Below, in pieces: positions 8,749 to 15,382 of a stretch of 19,940 bases of DNA. Origin of the DNA: Bin5 sp034428395 (GTDB lineage: Bacteria > Chloroflexota > Anaerolineae > Caldilineales > Caldilineaceae); the NCBI GenBank assembly GCA_034428395.1, contig DAOUHX010000426.1:1-19940 (forward strand), written 5' to 3'. The position numbers were made by a program, and so were the translations under genes. The notes under the pieces are model-generated. The model was not told the DNA's origin and did not search any database. It worked only from the letters and a program-made list of their open reading frames with translations. Numbering within the stretch: the first letter of the stretch is position 1; each line of letters starts with the position of its first letter.

Positions 8749-8858
8749 GGGCTGGCCGGCGTCGATCAGCGGGCAGGAAATGTGAGTCGGAAAACGCAGG
8801 TCGTTGTTGGAACGGTGTGAGTTGCCAGTTCCTGGCTTGCATATTATCATGGCGGCTG

Positions 8859-8903
8859 AAGAGGGATGAAGAGGCCTGTTCCTCCATCCCTCTTTCTGTT
8901 GTT
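8859..8903 (+). terminator. Strong hairpin plus T-rich tract in the leader of the MFS/nucleoside hydrolase genes
   Basis: Outer arms 8859-8868 (AAGAGGGATG) and 8885-8894 (CATCCCTCTT) pair over 10 bp. An inner GAGG/CCTC stem (8871-8874 with 8881-8884) encloses a six-base CCTGTT loop, with an AA bulge between the stems. TTCTGTTGTTT follows at 8894-8903 on the plus strand. This has the shape of an intrinsic terminator for rightward transcription, yet no plus-strand gene lies upstream, so it could be a leader attenuator, the end of a short RNA, or a 5' stabilising hairpin. A possible -10 element, TATTAT at 8842-8847, sits just before it without a good -35. The remaining 8749-9025 intergenic sequence shows nothing else clear. 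Confidence 0.5.
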
Positions 8904-9025
8904 TGCCGTATTGAGAGGGGGCGCAACCCGATCGACGGCTTGCGCGCGGCTGGAAGACAGTGCGGCTGCAGGCAAGAGGAAGGCTTACCGGTCAGCAGGC
9001 ATTGAAGGACAGATTCGAGAGTACG

Positions 9026-10264
9026 ATGATCAGCGACAGGCAGGCGCAGGGGGTCCCCCGGACCTTTCTTAAGAGCGAGTTTCTGACGAACACGGTGTTC
9101 CTGGTGTCATCGGGTCACTTTTTGCTTGAGATCCTTCACCAGTATCTGCCGGTGTTCTTTCCGCTCTTCCGCGCCGCGTACGGGCTGAGTTACGAGCAGA
9201 TCGGCATGGTGACGCTGGTTGGGGCGACGACGATGTCGCTGGCTCAGCCTGTCTTTGGCTACTTCATTGACCGCTGGGATGCGCGGCGTGTCACGGCGTT
9301 CAGCGTCATCTGGCTGGGGCTGGTGATGGCGCTGGTCGGATTCAGCAACAGCTATTGGACGCTGATGGCGGCAGTGGCGCTGGCCGGTTTTGGGTCGGCG
9401 GCCTTTCATCCGGCGGGGGCTTCGGTCATCAGTAAGGCCACGGCAGGCGTAAAGACGGGGCGGGCGGTCTCCTTTTTCGCGGTGGGCGGGAACTTGGGGT
9501 CGGCGATCAGCCCGCTGCTGCTGGCGGTCGGGTTGGGACTGCTGGGGCTGAAGGGAACGATTGTGCTGCTTCCCGTGGTGATTGTGGCCGGAATCTGGCT
9601 GGTCGGCGGGCTAGGGCGGGAGAGCACGGGGGACCGGGAGGCGCACAGGGCGCGGCAGTCGCGGGCGGGCCAGGGCTTCGTGTTCGGTCTAATTCTTATC
9701 ACGGTTGTGGCGATGACGCGCTCCTGGTTCCAGCTCAGTTTGACGACCTACTTGCCGGCTATGCTGGAGGGGCGGGGCTATTCGGTCGTATACGGAGGGC
9801 AGATGCTGTTCGTGTTTTCACTGTTTATCGGCGCGGGCAGCCTGTTTGGCGGTATCCTATCTGACAGGTTCGGCAGATGGCAGTTGCTGCTGGCCAGTTT
9901 CGCGCTGATGGGGCCGGCATTCTGGCTCTTTATGCAGGCGGACGGTTTTGTCCAGATCACGCTTGCGGCAGCGATTGGATTTGCGCTGGGCTGCACATAC
10001 CCGACGACGGTGGTGATGGCGCAGGAGGTATGGCCGCGAGGTCTTGCGATGGCGTCGGGCCTGGTGATGGGATTGGGCTGGTGGCCGGGCGGCCTGGGCG
10101 CGACCTTTACGGGCAGGCTTGCGGACCAGGTCTCGCTCGAGAGCGCACTTGATGGATTGGTCATTGCGCCCGTTTTGGGGGCGCTGCTGATGGCGGCGCT
10201 GGGGCTGGCGCTGCGGACTCGAGAGGGGGCGCCGGCCGGGGACAGGGACGCGCAACAGGCTTGA
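9026..10264 (+). CDS. MFS transporter, fosmidomycin-resistance (Fsr)-like
   Basis: This is a 412-residue, 12-helix major facilitator. The sequence SAAFHPAGAS at 124-133 is the diagnostic helix-4/5 motif of the Fsr group (AAFHPxG). Further family signs are the HFLLEILHQYLPVFFPLF first helix region at 31-48, GYFIDRWDARR at 78-88 and the second-half motif LSDRFGRW. Fsr proteins are inner-membrane efflux carriers for fosmidomycin and related compounds, but most genomic relatives have unknown cargo. The ATG at 9026 is preferred over a frame opening at 8960, because conserved sequence starts shortly afterwards and the extension is basic and unlike the family; the ribosome binding site is weak (GAGA). 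The nucleoside hydrolase gene follows 13 nt after the stop with its Shine-Dalgarno directly behind the TGA, so the two are probably one operon. A nucleoside or nucleoside-analogue cargo is a reasonable guess only. Confidence 0.88.
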   Translation: MISDRQAQGVPRTFLKSEFLTNTVFLVSSGHFLLEILHQYLPVFFPLFRAAYGLSYEQIGMVTLVGATTMSLAQPVFGYFIDRWDARRVTAFSVIWLGLVMALVGFSNSYWTLMAAVALAGFGSAAFHPAGASVISKATAGVKTGRAVSFFAVGGNLGSAISPLLLAVGLGLLGLKGTIVLLPVVIVAGIWLVGGLGRESTGDREAHRARQSRAGQGFVFGLILITVVAMTRSWFQLSLTTYLPAMLEGRGYSVVYGGQMLFVFSLFIGAGSLFGGILSDRFGRWQLLLASFALMGPAFWLFMQADGFVQITLAAAIGFALGCTYPTTVVMAQEVWPRGLAMASGLVMGLGWWPGGLGATFTGRLADQVSLESALDGLVIAPVLGALLMAALGLALRTREGAPAGDRDAQQA

Positions 10265-10265
10265 C

Positions 10266-10270
10266 AGGAG
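10266..10270 (+). promoter_or_regulatory. Ribosome binding site of the nucleoside hydrolase gene
   Basis: AGGAG begins two bases after the TGA of the upstream MFS gene and lies 7 nt before the ATG at 10278. This position supports translational coupling of the pair. Confidence 0.75.
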
Positions 10271-10277
10271 ATGTGCG

Positions 10278-11234
10278 ATGGCGACACCGCTCCCAGTCTT
10301 AGTGGACGTGGACACCGGAGGCGATGACGCGCTGGCGCTGTTGCTGGCGATGGCGTCGCCGGCACTGGAGGTACGCGGCATCAGCTGCGTGGCGGGCAAC
10401 TGCGGCCTGGAGCAGGTTGTAACGAACACGCTGAGACTTCTGGACGGGATCGACGCGCCGCCGGTGCCGGTAGCGGTGGGCATGGACAGGCCGATCGTGG
10501 ATGCCGGACGGCCGCCGCCTGCGCTGCACGGAAGCGACGGGATGGGGGACCTCGGGCTGCCGGGGCCGCGGCGGCGCGCGCTCGGCCTGCACGCGGTCGA
10601 ATTTCTGCGGGACGCGCTGACCGAGGCCGCGGAGCCGCTGACGCTGATCTGCCTGGCCCCGCTCACGAATATCGCCATGCTGCTGCGGATTTACCCTGGG
10701 GTTGGCGAGAAGATCGCGCGGGTGTATGTGATGGGCGGGACATATGCGGCTCCGGGGAATGCGACGCCGGCGGCTGAGTTCAACGTTCGTTGCGACCCGG
10801 AGGCGGCGGCGATCGTTCTGGGGAGCGGGCTGCCGGTGACACTTTATCCGCTGGACCCGTTCATGCAGGTGCGGATAACGCGAGAGGAGGCGGTGGCGAT
10901 GACGCGGGCGGCGGGCGCGGGGGCGCGCATCGCCGGCGGCATTGCGTTGCACTATTGCCGTTATTTTGGGGCGGACTTTTCGCTGATCGGCGATGCAGGT
11001 ACGGTTGCGGCGGTCATCGACCCGGAGGGTGCTGCGACGGTCCGCAGCCCTGTGCGGGTGGAGCTGACGGGCGGTGCGACGAGAGGCGCGACAGTCTTCG
11101 ACCGGCGGCTGTGGGCGGCCGAGGATTCCGGGGACGGGTTCTCGGAGATAGAGGTAATCACCGGCGTGGACGCGCCTCGCTACCGGAGGCTCATGGCGGC
11201 GGCGCTCGGCGTGGAGGATATGTTGGGCGACTAG
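10278..11234 (+). CDS. Inosine-uridine-preferring nucleoside hydrolase family protein
   Basis: This 318-residue cytoplasmic enzyme belongs to the family that cleaves the N-glycosidic bond of ribonucleosides to base and ribose. The calcium-binding aspartate cluster is DVDTGGDDALA at 10-20 (Asp10, 12, 16 and 17). GN at 40-41 (in VAGNC), HGSDG at 84-88, MGG at 152-154 and EFNVRCDPEAA at 167-177 are conserved substrate- and metal-site elements. The last metal aspartate is Asp239 in LIGDAGTVAAV. In most characterised members the residue before it is a catalytic His (HDA); here it is Gly238, so leaving-group activation may differ or specificity may be altered. Length is normal (310-320). The gene is coupled to the upstream Fsr-like MFS gene. 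Alternatives within the family are a nucleoside analogue or ribosyl-compound hydrolase. Confidence 0.92.
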   Translation: MATPLPVLVDVDTGGDDALALLLAMASPALEVRGISCVAGNCGLEQVVTNTLRLLDGIDAPPVPVAVGMDRPIVDAGRPPPALHGSDGMGDLGLPGPRRRALGLHAVEFLRDALTEAAEPLTLICLAPLTNIAMLLRIYPGVGEKIARVYVMGGTYAAPGNATPAAEFNVRCDPEAAAIVLGSGLPVTLYPLDPFMQVRITREEAVAMTRAAGAGARIAGGIALHYCRYFGADFSLIGDAGTVAAVIDPEGAATVRSPVRVELTGGATRGATVFDRRLWAAEDSGDGFSEIEVITGVDAPRYRRLMAAALGVEDMLGD

Positions 11235-11276
11235 AGTTGGTCCCCCACGAGACTAAGGGTCTCGACACTTCCAACT
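11235..11276 (+). terminator. Nested hairpin after the nucleoside hydrolase gene
   Basis: An outer AGTTGG (11235-11240) pairs with CCAACT (11271-11276). An inner CGAGAC (11248-11253) pairs perfectly with GTCTCG (11259-11264) around a five-base TAAGG loop. The hairpin lies directly behind the stop codon, between convergent genes, but has no T-run, so a Rho-independent terminator is only possible. Confidence 0.4.
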
Positions 11277-11289
11277 TCTCAGAGCTATC

Positions 11290-11327
11290 CACGAATCACC
11301 ACGAAGGGACACGAAGTCGGACACGAA
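11290..11327 (+). repeat. Four CACGAA direct repeats
   Basis: CACGAA occurs at 11290-11295, 11300-11305, 11310-11315 and 11322-11327, with periods of 10, 10 and 12 nt. The short array lies in the 166-nt gap between the convergent nucleoside hydrolase and amidohydrolase genes. Its role is unknown; I have the impression that similar ACGAA-rich intergenic tracts occur dispersed in some environmental genomes. Confidence 0.5.
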
Positions 11328-11334
11328 GCCGGCC

Positions 11335-11355
11335 CCGCCCCGGGTTGGGCGGTTT
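11335..11355 (+). terminator. Short GC hairpin followed by TTT
   Basis: CCGCCC (11335-11340) pairs with GGGCGG (11347-11352) around a six-base CGGGTT loop, and TTT follows. It could terminate rightward transcription from the nucleoside hydrolase operon. The T-run is very short, so confidence is low. Confidence 0.3.
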
Positions 11356-11400
11356 GCAGCCCGCGCGCAGCAGTGAATTCGCCTTTTTGAAGAATGAAAC

Positions 11401-12306
11401 TTATGCCAGAAGTGCTTCGGCATTGGCGCTGAAGACCTTGCGGCGAACGTAGGCCGGCAGGTCGAGGCTGTTGAGGAGGGTCTGCATGCGGTCGTCAAAA
11501 CTGTCGCGGCCGAAGAGAAGGCGATCCTGGAATTCGTCGATGAAGAGCACGGCGGACGCGCGGGTTGCGGGAGGGAGAGATTCGCTGTTTAGCTGGCTGA
11601 AGTCCCTGGTCAGAGCGGTGAAGGCGGAACCGGCTGAGAGGTCGGCGTAGAGGTTCGGATAGGAGCGGAAGAGGTCGAACAGCCTGCCGCCGGGCAGCAC
11701 GGGCCCCTTGGGATAGGCGACTTTGTCGAACTGGTCGTCGCCGGAGATGTGGGCCCAGAAGCCGGGCGCGTGGCCGATGAAGACGGTTTCGGGACAGGCC
11801 TGCAGGGCGCGCTCGAAGGCGTCGATGCTGCCGCCGTACCACCAGTCGGTGCGGGGATAGCTGCGGCCGGTGGGGATGGGATAGTCGATGTGGAAGGTGA
11901 CCGGCAGACGGTTTTCGCCGCAGAAGCGGAAGAGCCGGATTGCGTCGGGATTGTCGTAGAGCATGCGCAACTTGATTTCGCCGCAGACCTGGACACCGTG
12001 AATTTCGATCGCTGCCTGGAGCTGGTCGATAGCTTCGGGGCGCCGAGGGTCAGGGGCGTAGCCGAGGACGAAGCGTTCGGGCGCGGCCTGTTTGGAGCGC
12101 AGGCAGGCGGCGAACGGGACGGGGTAGGCGCGTCCGTCGCCGAAGTGCATGATAGGGAAGTAGCCCGCCGGGTCGTACTCATCCGGCGGGCATTCCCAGG
12201 TGAGGAGCCAAGTCCTATCTATACCGTGGCGGTCCATGTTGACCAGAAACCTGGAGAGGTCGTGGCCGTGCCAGTCGGGGTGGTTGTGGGCGTCGATGAC
12301 TGTCAT
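11401..12306 (-). CDS. Amidohydrolase family (amidohydrolase_2) metal-dependent hydrolase or decarboxylase
   Basis: This 301-residue predicted TIM-barrel protein is of the amidohydrolase_2 type, which hydrolyses lactones and amides or decarboxylates aromatic and related acids in the cytoplasm. The metal-binding start motif is DAHNHPDWHG at 5-14 (His7, His9). EIKL at 110-113 is followed by His139 in TFHIDYP, His179 in FIGHAPGFW and a final aspartate at 268 in LLFGRDSFD, where the family usually has GSDYP. The carboxylate and imidazole set fits a mononuclear site. The ATG at 12304-12306 overlaps the TGA of the Yip1 gene as ATGA, which fixes the start and implies translational coupling. An upstream in-frame ATG would lie inside the Yip1 gene and add 18 residues without conserved sequence. 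Substrate is unknown. Confidence 0.85.
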   Translation of the reverse strand: MTVIDAHNHPDWHGHDLSRFLVNMDRHGIDRTWLLTWECPPDEYDPAGYFPIMHFGDGRAYPVPFAACLRSKQAAPERFVLGYAPDPRRPEAIDQLQAAIEIHGVQVCGEIKLRMLYDNPDAIRLFRFCGENRLPVTFHIDYPIPTGRSYPRTDWWYGGSIDAFERALQACPETVFIGHAPGFWAHISGDDQFDKVAYPKGPVLPGGRLFDLFRSYPNLYADLSAGSAFTALTRDFSQLNSESLPPATRASAVLFIDEFQDRLLFGRDSFDDRMQTLLNSLDLPAYVRRKVFSANAEALLA

Positions 12307-12986
12307 TGGAGGTTCTGGATGGCCGAAATCGCGATGCCGAAGACGGCAATTGCTAAGCAAGCAGTCAGAAGGGCGCCCAGCAGGATCGGGGCCGCCACCA
12401 CAATGATTGCTCTTCCGTCAGAGAGTCCATACTCTACCTTGGCGGCGAAGTAGGTCAACACATACGCGTAGATTACCAGGAGCCCGCCCACGCAGCCACC
12501 AACGACTGGGACGACGCCGAGAAGGGAGCTGGCTATGGTAATTGGCGCCCAGAAGGCGGCGACCAGGTAGGCGAAGCGACCGTACTGTCCTTGGCCCCGC
12601 AGCAGTGAGGCGATCACGTGAAAGATTCCCACCACGAAAAGGAAGGAAATCGGACCGACAACTATCGTGCTCAGGCTGGCCGAGCCTATTAGCCCGGGCA
12701 GGAATTCAAATACGGACTCAAAAGCAGAAAGGAGCTCAGGCGGTGCGTCGGGGGGCATTTCTGTCCTGAATTCTTCGAGCACAGCGTCGAACCCGCTCTC
12801 AATGCCGGCGACAGCCAACTGTGTCTGCACCAGGCCAAGCAGTGCCGAGACAATTGAGGCCAGTATCATCCACACGAGTGCGGTCGACAGTTTCGCGGAG
12901 GCGCTTTCCTTTTCGGCGGCGAAGACCTCCTGGCCCGGGCTGGAAAGAACCTTGATCCAGGTCTGGAGCATCCCCTTGAAGTCCAT
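12303..12986 (-). CDS. Yip1-domain integral membrane protein
   Basis: This 227-residue membrane protein is of the bacterial Yip1 family, whose function is undefined. A cytoplasmic-type N-terminus (WIKVLSSPGQEVFAAEKE) precedes about five hydrophobic helices near 34-54, 105-129, 138-160, 164-183 and 193-217. The acidic, Pro-rich loop at 62-98 between helices 1 and 2 probably faces the outside. The conserved SPGQEVF near the N-terminus and the central FAYLVAAFWAP segment are typical of bacterial Yip1 proteins. The ATG is preceded by AAGGA (12994-12998) with a good spacing of 7 nt. Its stop overlaps the start of the amidohydrolase gene by four bases, so the two are co-translated. No partner role is known; an association of the soluble hydrolase with the membrane protein would be speculation. 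Confidence 0.8.
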   Translation of the reverse strand: MDFKGMLQTWIKVLSSPGQEVFAAEKESASAKLSTALVWMILASIVSALLGLVQTQLAVAGIESGFDAVLEEFRTEMPPDAPPELLSAFESVFEFLPGLIGSASLSTIVVGPISFLFVVGIFHVIASLLRGQGQYGRFAYLVAAFWAPITIASSLLGVVPVVGGCVGGLLVIYAYVLTYFAAKVEYGLSDGRAIIVVAAPILLGALLTACLAIAVFGIAISAIQNLQ

Positions 12987-13100
12987 TGCTCATTCCTTTC
13001 GATTGGCTGTGGGACAGTAAGTGTCCTCGCGGCCCGACATAGGTTGCGCACGCGGAACCACTGGCAGCTGGGCGTTGCGCCCGTTCCACTGGGATTTGGG

Positions 13101-13146
13101 TGTCCGGTTATTCTACGTTCTGCCAGGGCAGTTCACAAACCGGACA
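13101..13146. promoter_or_regulatory. Nine-bp inverted repeat with nested small hairpin in a divergent promoter region
   Basis: TGTCCGGTT (13101-13109) and AACCGGACA (13138-13146) are perfect inverted copies separated by 28 nt. Inside them CTGCC (13120-13124) is followed by its complement GGCAG (13127-13131). The element lies midway in the 286-nt region between the divergent Yip1 and SRPBCC genes, where it could be an operator or a structured leader. No regulator gene is adjacent, so the assignment rests on symmetry alone. Confidence 0.35.
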
Positions 13147-13272
13147 TCATACCGGTCGGATGGCATTTGTGCCTTAATGTAGAGAATCGCACTGGAAGTT
13201 GCGGATGGGGTTACATTGGGGAATGATCGTAGGCTAAGGTAGGACGAGTGTCGACTAGATGGAGGAGGAAGA

Positions 13273-14079
13273 ATGAGCGTAATCGTTGAAGCGTCGGGGC
13301 GCAGGTCGGTACAGGTCGAGGTCGGAGTGCCTGGCACGGCTGAGGAGGCCTGGCGGGCGATCGCGACACCGGAGGGGATTTTGTCGTGGTTCGTGCCGGC
13401 GGAGTTTGCGCTTGGCGGGGACGGTGTGCCCGAGCGAATTCGTTTCATCTTCGGGCCGGGGATGGCGCCGGAATCGACGGTGACGGCGTGGGACCCGCCG
13501 CGCGGATTTCGTTCGGTGAGCAGCGACTTTGTGGAAGAGGGCGCGCCGGTAACGACGGAGTGGCGGGTGGAGGAGGCGGCCGGCGGCGGATGCGTGGTGC
13601 GGGTGGAGCACAGTCTGTACATAGACAGCGATGAGCGGGACGCACACCTGCAGGGCGTTGAAGCGGGCTGGCCTTCTTTTTTCCGCCTTCTGCAGATTTA
13701 CATGACTGGCTTCCGCGGTCAGCCATGCGCGACGCTGGAGCTGTCGGCGACGGCCGCGGGCGACGCGCCGGCGTGGGAGCGGTTGGGCGATGGTCTGGGG
13801 TTCGCCGGCGGTGAGGAGGGTGAATTCAGAGCGGCGCCTGCGGGCGCGCCGCGATATGCCGGCAGGCTAGATCATACGCCCGAGGACACGGAGCTCATCA
13901 TGCGCCTGGAGGAGCCGACTTCAGGCGTGGCGCACCTGTACGCGATGCCGGCGGACGGGATTCAGATCATTTCGGTGCGGCTATATCTTTACGGGGAGGA
14001 TGCGGGCGAGGTGGTTGCGCGCGCGCTGCCTGAATGGCAGGCGTGGATGCAGGCGCAATTCCCCGACGAGGAGGGGTGA
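13273..14079 (+). CDS. SRPBCC / AHSA1-like (activator of Hsp90 ATPase homologue) domain protein
   Basis: This 268-residue soluble protein has a helix-grip START-like domain in residues 11 to about 148. It opens with VEVGVPGTAEEAWRAIATPEG (split over 15-35), followed by LSWFVPAEF at 37-45. TAWDPPRGFR at 71-80 and the C-terminal helix GWPSFFRLLQIYM at 132-144 are typical of AHSA1-like SRPBCC proteins, which bind hydrophobic ligands or act as small lipid/aromatic-handling domains. Residues about 155-262 look like a second, more divergent copy ending in LPEWQAWMQAQFP. The ATG is preceded by an excellent Shine-Dalgarno, GGAGGAGGAAG at 13261-13271. The gene is alone on the plus strand and ends 8 nt before the converging VOC gene. 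Biochemical function is unknown. Confidence 0.8.
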   Translation: MSVIVEASGRRSVQVEVGVPGTAEEAWRAIATPEGILSWFVPAEFALGGDGVPERIRFIFGPGMAPESTVTAWDPPRGFRSVSSDFVEEGAPVTTEWRVEEAAGGGCVVRVEHSLYIDSDERDAHLQGVEAGWPSFFRLLQIYMTGFRGQPCATLELSATAAGDAPAWERLGDGLGFAGGEEGEFRAAPAGAPRYAGRLDHTPEDTELIMRLEEPTSGVAHLYAMPADGIQIISVRLYLYGEDAGEVVARALPEWQAWMQAQFPDEEG

Positions 14080-14087
14080 TACCTGGC

Positions 14088-14528
14088 TCACGCACCGGAC
14101 GGGAGGGTGTCTTCTGGGATTCCCCATAGAAGCGGAGAGGCGATCTCAAGACTGTTGCCGGAGGGATCACGAAAGTAGATGGAGCGGCTTTTTCCAAATT
14201 GAATCTCCCTCTCGATCTCCACGCCGTTCTCGGTCAGATAGCTCTTCCAAAGATCAATTTCACTTGCGCGTACGGCAAGGGCCAGGTGGCCTGCACCGTG
14301 TGCGCCGTGCACGGGCGCGTCCATGGACCCACCCGCGGAGACTTCGGTCGCTTTGGCTTTAAAGAGTAGAACCATCCTGTTTCCACAGCGCAGAAATATG
14401 TGCCGCCCCTCTACTTTCGAAAAGAAAATGAGACCCAGAAGTTCTGTGTAGAAACTTTGTGAAGCCTCGAGGTCGTCCACGTACAGAGCGGACTCGAGAA
14501 CTTCGCTGACTCGCATGGAAGGTCTCAT
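14088..14528 (-). CDS. VOC-family (glyoxalase/dioxygenase-like) protein
   Basis: This 146-residue protein has two beta-alpha-beta-beta-beta modules of the vicinal oxygen chelate fold. The first is ALYVDDLEASQSFYTELLGL at 14-33. The second contains GHLALAV at 80-86 and ends in YFRDPSGNSLEIASP at 118-132. His81 and Glu128 match usual metal ligands; the usual histidine near residue 12-14 is not evident (the stretch is LESALYV), so the site may differ. VOC proteins include glyoxalase I, fosfomycin-resistance enzymes and extradiol dioxygenases; the substrate here cannot be told. The ATG overlaps the TGA of the isomerase gene (ATGA), and GGAGA precedes it, so it is the last gene of the minus-strand operon. 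A start four codons later (ATG) is also possible. Confidence 0.85.
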   Translation of the reverse strand: MRPSMRVSEVLESALYVDDLEASQSFYTELLGLIFFSKVEGRHIFLRCGNRMVLLFKAKATEVSAGGSMDAPVHGAHGAGHLALAVRASEIDLWKSYLTENGVEIEREIQFGKSRSIYFRDPSGNSLEIASPLLWGIPEDTLPSGA

Positions 14529-15382
14529 TGCGCATTTCTCCGGTCTCGGGGAAGGGCCCGGAGCTTCTGTTGCAGGAATCGTATGCAGCCTGGGACCTGT
14601 TCGCGTGACAGGCTGTGAAGAACGAGCGCGCCGCGATAGCCGCTGCGGTGCAGCAGCTCCAGATAGTGGTCATAGTCGAGCAGGCCGGTGCCGGCGGCTT
14701 CGTGTCCGGCCTCGCCGTCGCGGCTGAGGTCTTTGGCATGCGCCAGCGCAATGTGCTCTCCGAGCAGGTCGAAGGCTTCGTCCAGGACCTGACGCTGGCG
14801 GTTGATTGTTCCCCTGGCAAAGACGTTGGCACCATCCATCACGATTGTCAGTCTGTGCGACTGCATCGTGTCCAGGAGTTCGCGCGCTTTGTACGGCGAG
14901 CTGACGACGTTTGACACCTCCGGTTCGATGCCCAGGCGCACATTGTGTTCCGATGCGATTGTGAGGGCCCGCTCGATGGAGGCCAGCAGATCGGACCAGG
15001 CTTCCGGCGAGGCGTTTTGCGGATGTCCCGCCCACATATTGTGCGGGTCGCGGGTGCCGGTGCAGAGGGTGAGCAGGTCTGTGCCGAGATCGGCGGCGTG
15101 GGCGGCGAGCAGCTGCAGCCGGCGCATGCCCCGTTCGCGAACAGCCGGGTCGGGGTGGATCATGTTGTAGGTGGCGGAGAGCGAGACGGCTTCGATATTG
15201 CGGGCATCCATCTGCCGCCGCGCCTGCGAAAAGGAAGCGGTGTCGATGCCGTCCGGCATATCGGTGGGCGCCATGCAACTGACGTTGAACTGGATATAGC
15301 GGATGCCGTGGGCCGCGACTGCGTCCAATACGTCTGCAAGGGTGGGTGCTTCGAAAGTGCGGGCGAAGATACCAATCTCCAT
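14525..15382 (-). CDS. Sugar phosphate isomerase/epimerase-like TIM barrel
   Basis: This 285-residue protein belongs to the xylose-isomerase-like AP-endonuclease-2 TIM-barrel superfamily, which includes keto-sugar epimerases, hydroxypyruvate isomerase and inosose dehydratase. The starting strand is MEIGIFARTF, and later landmarks are LTLCTGTRDPHNMW at 104-117, GIEPEVSNVV at 151-160, VMDGANVF at 181-188 and AHAKDLSRDG at 214-223. Glu153 or Glu155, Asp183 and His215 are the likely metal ligands. The fourth ligand is normally a Glu in a final LVIE-type strand; here the strand reads GALVLHS with His256. AGGAGGAG at 15388-15395, inside the end of the preceding gene, supports the ATG at 15380-15382, which directly follows the oxidoreductase stop (TGAATG). 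Together they suggest an oxidoreductase/isomerase pair acting on a sugar or cyclitol. Confidence 0.85.
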   Translation of the reverse strand: MEIGIFARTFEAPTLADVLDAVAAHGIRYIQFNVSCMAPTDMPDGIDTASFSQARRQMDARNIEAVSLSATYNMIHPDPAVRERGMRRLQLLAAHAADLGTDLLTLCTGTRDPHNMWAGHPQNASPEAWSDLLASIERALTIASEHNVRLGIEPEVSNVVSSPYKARELLDTMQSHRLTIVMDGANVFARGTINRQRQVLDEAFDLLGEHIALAHAKDLSRDGEAGHEAAGTGLLDYDHYLELLHRSGYRGALVLHSLSREQVPGCIRFLQQKLRALPRDRRNAQ

